A stretch of 25,927 nucleotides of DNA. Source: an uncultured Pseudoflavonifractor sp. GTDB lineage: Bacteria > Bacillota > Clostridia > Oscillospirales > Oscillospiraceae. The notes under the pieces were generated by a model. It was given only the letters and a program-made list of their open reading frames with translations. It made no database searches and had not been told where the DNA came from. Position numbers and translations under genes: made by a program. How positions within the stretch are numbered: the first letter of the stretch is position 1; each line of letters begins with the position of its first letter. The stretch lies in NCBI GenBank assembly GCA_904419835.1, contig CAJFTA010000060.1, positions 1 to 25,927 of the forward strand. Reading direction: 5' to 3'. Shown here one piece after another: positions 7,700-13,789 of the stretch.

Positions 7700-8614
7700 T
7701 CAGCTCCAGCGGACGGCCTTCCGTTCCAGCAGGGTGACCAGGCCGTTGAGGGCGGTGACCACCAGGGCCACCAAAAGAATGCCGGCGATGACATTGGTGT
7801 AGTTGGCGTAGTCGGCGAAGTTTTTGATGAAGTACCCCAGGCCGCTGGTGGCCCCCATCATCTCCGCCAGGGTCAGGAGCATAAAGGAGGTGGACAGGCT
7901 CACCCGCAGGCCGGAGATCAGGCCGGGTAGCAGGGCGGGCAGGAAGATCTGGAACACCATCTCCCGGTCGGAGAGGCAGAGCACCCGGGCGCTGTCCAGA
8001 ATGTGGGGGTCCAACCCCACGGTGCGGCCCACGGTCTGGAGAAAGGTGGGCCAGAAGATGCCCAGAATGATCACCAAGGCCGAGGCCGAGCGGAAGGAGG
8101 GCATCAGGGCGATGAGGTAGGGGGCGTAGATAATGGCGGGCACCGGGGAGAGCACCCGGGCAATGGGCACCAGAAAGCCCCGAAGCCGGGGGCTCCACCC
8201 GGCCAGCATGCCCAGCAGGGCCCCCAGGGGGAGGGCGATGCCGAAGCCGATGGCCAGCAGGGACAGGGAGGAGCCGATGCCCCGGAGCATCAGCTGCCGC
8301 TGGTCCCAGAAGACCTGGAACACCGCCTCCGGCGTGGGTACCAGGATGGGGTGGGCCTGGCCCAGCACCGTGGCCCACAGCTCCCAGAGGTTGAACAGCA
8401 GGAAGAGAGCGGCGCCGATGTCACCGGCGGCCCGGGCGTTTTTCCGCCGGACGATATGCCACAGGCAGATCAGCTCCGCCAGGGCGGCAGCGCACAGGAA
8501 CAGAAGGGGGGAGGCGGTCTCGTTTTTGCCCGGCAGGGCCACCTGGACCATCAGCAGCACAAAGAGCAGGTGAACCAGTACGATGGGCCGGGATGCTTTC
8601 TCAGGGGCCTTCAC
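7700..8614 (-). CDS. ABC transporter permease, SsuC/TauC-like
   Basis: 304-aa integral membrane permease. Hydrophobic segments are at about 12-28, 37-53, 63-78, then the six-helix BPD_transp_1 core. Core text includes SSLSLLAIGFGIALPLGALLG, PVPAIIYAPYLIALMP and the EAA loop region around LDSARVLCLSDREMVFQIFLPALLPGLISGLR, typical of nitrate/sulfonate/taurine permeases. Two or three extra N-terminal helices precede the core. Start GTG 8614 overlaps the ATPase stop (GTGA), implying translational coupling. Neighbours are the ATPase upstream and the CobW-like GTPase downstream. Confidence 0.88.
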   Translation of the reverse strand: MKAPEKASRPIVLVHLLFVLLMVQVALPGKNETASPLLFLCAAALAELICLWHIVRRKNARAAGDIGAALFLLFNLWELWATVLGQAHPILVPTPEAVFQVFWDQRQLMLRGIGSSLSLLAIGFGIALPLGALLGMLAGWSPRLRGFLVPIARVLSPVPAIIYAPYLIALMPSFRSASALVIILGIFWPTFLQTVGRTVGLDPHILDSARVLCLSDREMVFQIFLPALLPGLISGLRVSLSTSFMLLTLAEMMGATSGLGYFIKNFADYANYTNVIAGILLVALVVTALNGLVTLLERKAVRWS

Positions 8615-9384
8615 AGCGTCTCGCCCACCGCCTCTCCGTACTGGTAGAACAGGCCGATGAGCCGCTTGCGGACCACGCAGCACTCGGCCGAGGTGAGGAA
8701 CTCCGCCGGGTCCCGGGGACGGGGGGCCCGGACGGGCAGGGTGAGCCCCACTCCGCCGGGGCGGAAGAAGGCGATGCGGTCGGAGAGCAGGATGGCCTCG
8801 TCGATGTCGTGGGTGACCATGACCACCGTGCTCCCCTCCGCCTGCCACAGCTCCAGCAGCAGCTGCTGGAGGGCCTGCCGGTTTTTGGGGTCCAGGGCGC
8901 CGAAGGGCTCGTCCAGCAGCAGCACCTCCCCGCCCACCGCCAGGGCCCGGGCAATGGCCACCCGCTGGGCCATGCCCCCCGACAGCTCTCCGGGGTAGCG
9001 GGACAGGGCGTCCCCCAGCCCCACCCGGACCAGAGCCGCCCCGGCCTGCTCCGCCGCCTGGGCCCGGGACAGGCCGGGTTTGGCCTTCCGCAGGGCAAAG
9101 GCCACGTTTCCACGGGCGGTGAGCCAGGGGAACAGACCGCCCTGCTGGAACACGATGGACCGCCCCGGCGCCGGGCCGGTTACCGGCGTGCCGCCGATGG
9201 AGACCGTCCCCTCCCCGGGCAGGGAGAGGCCGGAGATGAGCCGCAGCAGGGTGGACTTGCCGCAGCCGGAGGGGCCCACCACGGCCAGGAAGGAACCGCG
9301 CTCCACCTCCAGGGACACCCGGTCCAGAACCCGGGGGCCGCCGGGGTAGGAGAAGGACACGTCGCGCAGGGAAATATCAGGCAC
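8611..9384 (-). CDS. ABC transporter ATP-binding protein, SsuB/TauB-like
   Basis: 257-aa ATPase that energises the adjacent permease. Walker A GPSGCGKST (about 37-45), Q-loop FQQGGLFPW, signature LSGGMAQR (about 134-141), Walker B VLLLDEPFGALD and H-loop VTHD are all intact. The C-terminal extension of about 45 residues (AEFLTSAECCVVRKRLIGLFYQYGE) includes a Cys-Cys pair. Start GTG 9384 is set by AAAGGAGG with 7-nt spacing. The FPWLTARGNVAF text is characteristic of the nitrate/sulfonate/taurine subfamily. Confidence 0.9.
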   Translation of the reverse strand: MPDISLRDVSFSYPGGPRVLDRVSLEVERGSFLAVVGPSGCGKSTLLRLISGLSLPGEGTVSIGGTPVTGPAPGRSIVFQQGGLFPWLTARGNVAFALRKAKPGLSRAQAAEQAGAALVRVGLGDALSRYPGELSGGMAQRVAIARALAVGGEVLLLDEPFGALDPKNRQALQQLLLELWQAEGSTVVMVTHDIDEAILLSDRIAFFRPGGVGLTLPVRAPRPRDPAEFLTSAECCVVRKRLIGLFYQYGEAVGETL

Positions 9385-9415
9385 GGGAAGGCCTCCTTTG
9401 CGGGAAATTGCAGGC

Positions 9416-10546
9416 TTACAGGTTGTTGGCGTCGTATGCCTCCAGCATCTCCTGGAAGTGGACGTCGTCGGGGTACCGCTCCAGCACGATGTTCAGGGCG
9501 TCCAGGTAGATGGAGGCATCCACGTGGTCGGCCATGGTGTTCTCCACGTCCGCGCCGATGTCCCCGTTGGCCTTCATCACGTCGAAGAATTCAACCACCC
9601 GGTTCTTGGCCGGGTCCATGGAGATTTTCATGCAGCCGTCGTAGATGCAGTACTTCACATAGTCCTCGCTCTGGCCGGAGAAGGCGGCCAGAGTGGCGAT
9701 GGTGGTCTCCGGGTCGTCGTACATCAGCTTCATGGCCCGCAGGTTGGCCACCTCAAAGCGGACCAGAGCGGGCCGCTTCTCCTCAATGATCGCGCCGGAG
9801 GTGGTCTGGCGGCAGCACACATTGTCGGGTGTGTACTCCCCCACAAAGAAGGGCACCACCAGGCCCTGGGTGACGGCGTTCTGCTCAAAGCCGCTGTTGA
9901 CAAAACCCACGTCGGCAGTGCCCTTCAGCACCGCCTCCACCACCGACTGGAACCCGTCCAGCTCCACAAAGGTGACGGTGCTCATGTCAACGCCCGCCTG
10001 GCGCATCTGGTCCTTCATCATCATGTGGCCGGTCTCGGCCCGGACGCAGGCCACCGTCTTGCCCGCGAAGTTCTGAATGTCCCGGAACTCCTCCTCCCGC
10101 TCCGGCAGAGCCACGCAGGCGCTTCCCTCGGCGATGGTGCCGCCGATGACGGTCAGGTCCGCCCCCTGGGCGATAAAGGTGCAGGTGGGGATCACGCCGA
10201 AGGGCAGCACGTCCAGCTTGCCCAGGGTGATGGCGGTCAGGCCGTCGTTCAGGTTGGAGATCTGGGTCAGCTCCACGTTGAGGCCCTCCTCCTCGTAGTA
10301 GCCCATCTCATGGGCCAGCACCACCATGGCGGCCTTGATGCCGGTGCCCATCTGGCCCACGGACAGGTCGTAGGTCATGGAAAGGTCCCCCAGGGCGGAT
10401 TCGCCGGAGGGGGCCGGGTTCTCCTGGGGCGCGGAGGGACTGGGGGTGGAGGACTGGGGCGCGCCGCTCTGCCGGGCAGGGGCGGAGCAGGCGGCCAGGG
10501 ACAGGATCAGCGCCATGGAGAGGGCGAGGGACAGGAATCGTTTCAT
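9416..10546 (-). CDS. ABC transporter substrate-binding lipoprotein, NMT1/SsuA-like
   Basis: 376-aa extracellular binding lipoprotein. The signal peptide MKRFLSLALSMALILSLAAC ends in a lipobox LAAC with C20 as the lipidated residue, followed by a Ser/Pro-rich linker to about residue 50. The mature domain has NMT1/THI5/SsuA-type text: IKAAMVVLAHEMGYYEEEGLNVEL, LGKLDVLPFGVIP, FAGKTVACVRAETGHMMMKDQMRQAG. Relatives bind sulfonates, nitrate, bicarbonate, pyrimidine thiamine precursors and other small molecules. The CCRQTTSG segment and the operon partners (CobW, DUF5714) are not typical of sulfonate systems, so the substrate is open. SD TAGGAGGAG is well placed. It is 28 nt after the DUF5714-like gene and 31 nt before the ATPase. 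Confidence 0.9.
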   Translation of the reverse strand: MKRFLSLALSMALILSLAACSAPARQSGAPQSSTPSPSAPQENPAPSGESALGDLSMTYDLSVGQMGTGIKAAMVVLAHEMGYYEEEGLNVELTQISNLNDGLTAITLGKLDVLPFGVIPTCTFIAQGADLTVIGGTIAEGSACVALPEREEEFRDIQNFAGKTVACVRAETGHMMMKDQMRQAGVDMSTVTFVELDGFQSVVEAVLKGTADVGFVNSGFEQNAVTQGLVVPFFVGEYTPDNVCCRQTTSGAIIEEKRPALVRFEVANLRAMKLMYDDPETTIATLAAFSGQSEDYVKYCIYDGCMKISMDPAKNRVVEFFDVMKANGDIGADVENTMADHVDASIYLDALNIVLERYPDDVHFQEMLEAYDANNL

Positions 10547-10574
10547 CAGACATACTCCTCCTAATGTGTGATGC

Positions 10575-11165
10575 TCAGGCCTTTCTGGACGGGAAGTAGG
10601 GACAGGCGGTGTGGAGGCACTCGGCATTTTGGGCAAAGCGGGTGCAGGCGGGCCTGGGCCGCTGGCCCAGGTCCACCCCCAGGACCTCCTTGGCCAGAGG
10701 CACCGCCGCCTCGAGGGCCAGATAGGACACCCGCTTGCAGCAGCGGGGACCGTCCACTGTGGCGATATACTCCAGGCACCAGGCGGTGAAGCGGTTGGCG
10801 TCCGCCCAGCGGACCGTGCTCTTGGGGTTGGTTTTGAGCCACAGTGCCGCGAAGATGCCGGCGCCCACCGCCGCGCCGCAGCAGCCGCAGTCGCCGCAGC
10901 TGCCGCCGGGTACCCGCTTGGACCGGGTCAGGGCGGCGTTCAGATCCAGCTCCAGGGCGGAGCGGTCCCGGCCGGACACGCTGTGGGCGGCGGTGAGCAG
11001 GGCGGCGGGCACCATAAAGTGGTGCTCCGGGGTGTGCATCTCCACGCCGGGCAGGGACATCATGGCCTCCAGCAGGTCCAGCGGCGCCGCCGGCCCGCCC
11101 CGGTCAAAGGCGGCCAGACACAGCGCGATCATCTCAGGATAATTGCCGGCAAACGGGGATCCCAT
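10575..11165 (-). CDS. DUF5714 / C_GCAxxG_C_C-type Cys-rich protein
   Basis: 196-aa soluble protein, first gene of the transporter operon. Central Cys cluster GGSCGDCGCCGAAVGAGIF, then a Cys-containing pair (GPRCCKRVSYLAL) and a C-terminal set (CTRFAQNAECLHTACPYF), which together suggest metal or iron-sulfur binding. HTPEHHFMVPAALLTA near the N-terminus adds histidines. This pattern is what I know from the uncharacterised DUF5714/C_GCAxxG family of anaerobes; no activity is established to my knowledge. ATG 11165 is used because GGAGGT stands 9 nt before it; an in-frame GTG at 11186 overlaps that SD. Confidence 0.75.
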   Translation of the reverse strand: MGSPFAGNYPEMIALCLAAFDRGGPAAPLDLLEAMMSLPGVEMHTPEHHFMVPAALLTAAHSVSGRDRSALELDLNAALTRSKRVPGGSCGDCGCCGAAVGAGIFAALWLKTNPKSTVRWADANRFTAWCLEYIATVDGPRCCKRVSYLALEAAVPLAKEVLGVDLGQRPRPACTRFAQNAECLHTACPYFPSRKA

Positions 11166-11239
11166 GGCAGAACAACCTCCAGACACAGAATGGAAAGGGC
11201 GGGGACAGCAGCTGCCCCTGCCGCTGACTATATTTTAGA

Positions 11240-11487
11240 GCGGAGGCCGCCGGGGCGGTAGAAAGAAATTTTTGTTTTCTTGGTAAATATTTGCGGTGTT
11301 TGCCCGTGGGCCGGCGGCCGTACCCCCAAAATATCCATGCGGCGCGCTCCGCCGCGCCATGGACTTAAAAATTCCAGCGCCCGTTTGCGCATAAAAACAG
11401 CGCTTTGCGCTACAGCCTGCAAAAATGCCGTTACTTTCGCGCCGCACAGCGGCGCAAAAGTCCCCGCTCCGCTCTCCGGAAGCCTTG
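11240..11487. repeat. Gene-free, palindrome-rich intergenic DNA
   Basis: No ORF with an SD or family resemblance on either strand. Contains GC-rich inverted repeats, including GCGCCGC-ACA-GCGGCGC near 11440-11456 and a 13-bp hairpin 11476-11488/11492-11504 that leads into the tandem repeat. The overlapping six-frame ORFs here are composition artefacts. Confidence 0.55.
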
Positions 11488-11551
11488 CACAGCAAGGCTT
11501 CCGGGGCATTCGATTCCACCACAGCAAGGCTTCCGGGGCATTCGATTCCAC
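11488..11551. repeat. Two perfect tandem copies of a 32-bp unit
   Basis: 11488-11519 and 11520-11551 are identical by eye and directly adjacent (unit begins CACAGCAAGGCTTCCGGGG). There is no spacer, so this is not a CRISPR array. The second unit runs into the 97-bp dispersed repeat. Confidence 0.85.
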
Positions 11552-11633
11552 GCGAGGCGGGCGGCTGCCCCCTCGCGCTCCCCCGCCCCGACACAGCCCG
11601 ATTCCGTTCAACCAAGGTTTTTTGACAGGCTGA
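11537..11633 (+). repeat. Dispersed intergenic repeat, copy A
   Basis: 97 bp that match the reverse complement of 25831-25927 at about 91 of 97 positions by eye. The mismatches cluster in the last 40 bases. The right half carries AACC/GGTT inverted arms and a T run followed by GACA. Confidence 0.85.
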
Positions 11634-11653
11634 GCGCTTTGCGCTATTTTTTA

Positions 11654-11683
11654 TAGACTGGACTTGACTTTGTATGGTATAAT
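11654..11683 (+). promoter_or_regulatory. Promoter of the FAD-dependent dehydrogenase gene
   Basis: Extended -10 TG-G-TATAAT (TATAAT 11678-11683) with a weak TAGACT -35 at 11654-11659, spacer 18. Predicted start near 11690. Confidence 0.65.
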
Positions 11684-11734
11684 TTATTATGGGTTTTTAT
11701 GGCCCGTATTTTTGATGAAAAGGGAACGATGCAC

Positions 11735-13119
11735 ATGAATTCACGGTATGACGTTGCCATTCTGGGCTGCGGCGAGGCGGGCATTTTCGCCGGCTACGAG
11801 CTGATGCTCAGGAACCCCGGCCTCAAGGTAGTGGCACTGGACCAGGGCGCCGACATCTACAGCCGCAGCTGCCCCATCGTGGCGGGTAAGGTGAAGGAGT
11901 GCATCCACTGCAAAATCTGCGACACCATGTGCGGCTTTGGCGGCGCGGGCGCCTTCTCCGACGGCAAGTACAACTTCACCACCGCCTTCGGCGGCTGGCT
12001 CACCGACTTCATGGACGCCAAGGAGGTCATGGACCTCATCGACTACGTGGACTCCATCAACGTCAAGCACGGCGCCACCACCGAGGTCTACTCCACCGCC
12101 ACCCCCGAGGCCCGGGCCCTGGAGAAGAAGGCCCTGGAGTACGACCTCCACCTGCTCCAGGCCCGCTGCAAGCACCTGGGCACGGAGAACAACCTGAAGA
12201 TCCTCCAGAGCATCTATGAGACCGTCAAGGAGGGGGTGGAGTTCCGCTTCCGCACCGCGGTGACCAAAATCGAGCGCCTGGGGGACGAGGGCTACCGCCT
12301 GACTGCCGCCAATGGCGACACGGTGGACTGCACCTACTTTATCGCCGCCCCCGGCCGGTCCGGCGCCGAGTGGTTCGCCAATCAGTGCAAGGACATGGGC
12401 ATTGAGCTCATCAACAACCAGGTGGACATCGGCGTGCGGGTGGAACTGCCTGCCAAGGTCTTTGAGCACATCACCGACGTGGTGTACGAGTCCAAGCTGG
12501 TCTACCGCACCAAGCAGTACGGCGACCAGGTGCGCACCTTCTGCATGAACCCCTACGGCCGGAGAATGTGGAGGGCATCAACACCGTCAACGGCCACTCC
12601 TACTCCGACCCGTCCCTCCGCAGCGAGAACACCAACTTCGCCCTGCTGGTGTCCAACCGCTTTACCCAGCCCTTCAACGAGCCCTACCGGTACGGCAAGC
12701 ACATCGCATCCCTGAGCAACATGCTGGCCGGCGGCGTGCTGGTCCAGCGGTTCGGCGATCTGGTGGGCGGCATCCGCACCAACGAGCACCGGATGAGCAA
12801 GTCCTTTGTCCGGCCCACCCTCACCGCCGCCGTGCCCGGCGATCTGTCCCTGGCCCTGCCCAAGCGGCAGCTGGACGACATCATTGAGATGATCTACCAG
12901 CTGGACAAGCTGGCCCCCGGCACCGCCAACTACGACACCCTGCTCTACGGCGCGGAGGTCAAGTTCTACTCCTCCCGCCTGGCCCTCTCCCCCGAGCTGG
13001 AGACTGCCATGCCCAACTTCTTTGCCATCGGCGACGGCGCCGGCGTGACCCGCGGCCTGGCCCAGGCGGGCGCCTCGGGCGTAAAGGTAGCGCAGGTCAT
13101 CTCGGAGCGGCTGAAGTAA
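11735..13119 (+). pseudogene. FAD-dependent dehydrogenase (COG2509-like), frameshifted
   Basis: The first frame gives a complete-looking N-terminal part: YDVAILGCGEAGIFAGYEL (Rossmann, FAD), then CIHCKICDTMCGFGGAGAFSDGKYN with the family's Cys-rich/FSDGK segment, to NPYG at 12559. From GAG 12562 the reading continues in another frame (ENVEGINTVNGHSY to FFAIGDGAGVTRGLAQAGASGVKVAQVISERLK, stop 13117-13119). Relatives, as I remember them, have about four residues between these blocks, so loss of about 10 nt is more likely than gain of 2. The result is either a recently inactivated gene or an assembly error. Starts at 11729 and 11735 are both served by AAAAGGGAA. These proteins are uncharacterised flavoproteins of anaerobes, related to HI0933/GidA-like folds. 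Confidence 0.85.
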
Positions 13120-13284
13120 GGGGCGCCCGGCGGGCCAGGCCGCCCCAAAACCGCCGCCTGCGGCGGGAACCGGAGCAAAGCCCAGCGGAGCGGGTTTGCT
13201 CTGGAAAGGAGGAGCAAGGGAGCGCACGCAGCTTTCGCCGCTCCGGCGGCGGAAGCGAAGTGGAGCGGACTTTGCGACGACGCG
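13120..13284. repeat. GC-rich palindromic insert between the two copies of the gene end
   Basis: No credible gene. Contains short inverted repeats (CCGCCGC/GCGGCGG near 13150; GAGCAAA/TTTGCTC around 13162-13192; a GC hairpin near 13230-13255). It separates the true 3' end of the dehydrogenase gene from the second, diverged copy of that end. Confidence 0.55.
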
Positions 13285-13344
13285 GCCCAGGCGGGCGCCT
13301 CAGGAGTGAAGGTGGCGCAGGTCATCTCGGAACGTTTGAAGTAA
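13285..13344 (+). pseudogene. Second, diverged copy of the dehydrogenase 3' end
   Basis: Encodes the same last 20 codons including the stop (AQAGASGVKVAQVISERLK) as 13060-13119, exactly 225 bp downstream. About seven base differences are visible (TCG/TCA, GGC/GGA, GTA/GTG twice, GAG/GAA, CGG/CGT, CTG/TTG), all synonymous. There is no start or upstream coding sequence in frame, so this is a remnant. Confidence 0.85.
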
Positions 13345-13374
13345 GCCGACCCGCGCAACAGGACAACACAGAAC

Positions 13375-13406
13375 ATACAGGGCCGCCCGTCCGGGCGGCC
13401 CTGTAT
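13375..13406. terminator. Intrinsic terminator after the dehydrogenase region
   Basis: 15-bp inverted repeat ATACAGGGCCGCCCG/CGGGCGGCCCTGTAT with a minimal loop; the downstream T run is poor (TATTACC, then CTTTTTA 12 nt further on). Confidence 0.65.
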
Positions 13407-13487
13407 TACCTGACGCTTTTTATCCAGACTGTAATAGCAGCCGGACGGGACGGAGAGAGAAAGCGTCAAATGTCCAGGAGACGCATA

Positions 13488-13541
13488 ATGAAGTTTGTAC
13501 GGTGTGTATCCAATTGCGTATGCAGTGAAAAGGGCTTGTAA
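13488..13541 (+). CDS. Possible 17-aa Cys-containing peptide
   Basis: ATG 13488 with AGGAG 7 nt upstream encodes MKFVRCVSNCVCSEKGL. Three Cys in 17 residues and a good SD are the only support; the short length makes chance likely. Not recognised. Confidence 0.2.
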   Translation: MKFVRCVSNCVCSEKGL

Positions 13542-13569
13542 GAAAATTGTAAATCATGTCGTTTCAGGG

Positions 13570-13623
13570 GTTTTCCACATTATCCACCGGGTTTTCCACA
13601 GGGGGAGGAAACGGTGGAAAACC
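13570..13623 (+). repeat. DnaA-box-like motif cluster, copy 2
   Basis: TTTTCCACA (13571), TTATCCACC (13580) and TTTTCCACA (13592) in a row, then an inverted GTTTTCCACC on the minus strand (13614-13623), which forms an inverted repeat with the third. Aligned with 2006-2035 (reverse strand), the first 19 bases differ at one position. It stands in AT-richer DNA upstream of mnmE, a gene that lies near oriC in many Firmicutes. Confidence 0.6.
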
Positions 13624-13642
13624 TGGGGATATACAAAAACAG

Positions 13643-13671
13643 TTGACATAAAAACATGTCAAGCATAAAAC
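13643..13671 (+). promoter_or_regulatory. mnmE promoter with palindrome over the -35
   Basis: TTGACA (13643-13648), 17-nt spacer, TAAAAC (13666-13671). A perfect inverted repeat TTGACAT-N6-ATGTCAA (13643-13649/13656-13662) overlaps the -35 and spacer and could be an operator. Confidence 0.7.
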
Positions 13672-13678
13672 AAACGGC

Positions 13679-13745
13679 GGAGTGCACAAACTTGCCGGAG
13701 GCCCTGTGCAGGGGCGCGCCGCAGCCGAAAGCTGCGGCGCACTCC
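13679..13745 (+). ncRNA. Structured 5' leader of mnmE
   Basis: The predicted transcript starts near 13678 and would begin with GGAGTGC, which pairs with GCACTCC at 13739-13745. Inside lie CCCTG/CAGGG and a perfect 10-bp hairpin 13716-13725/13731-13740 (CGAAA loop). The outer and 10-bp stems overlap at 13739-13740, so they compete or adjust. Function unknown. Confidence 0.45.
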
Positions 13746-13789
13746 GGGGGAGCAGATCCGGCGGATCAGGCATGTCAGGAGGGTGTGAA

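Noticed and set aside
11488..11551. CRISPR array
   Set aside because: Only two directly adjacent repeat units without spacers, and no cas genes.
11228..11656. Several overlapping ORFs of 66-127 codons in the repeat region
   Set aside because: They conflict with each other, lack SDs, and follow the palindromic repeats; no family resemblance.
13260..13541. 93-codon plus-strand ORF
   Set aside because: Crosses the duplicated gene end in another frame and the terminator; no SD at the start. Only its last 17 codons have one.
13570..13623. Complete oriC
   Set aside because: Only DnaA-box-like motifs and moderate AT-richness; no dnaA, rpmH or dnaN nearby, so an origin is not claimed.
13682..13789. 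36-codon N-terminal extension of MnmE
   Set aside because: Overlaps the structured leader, does not resemble MnmE, and the SD points to ATG 13790.
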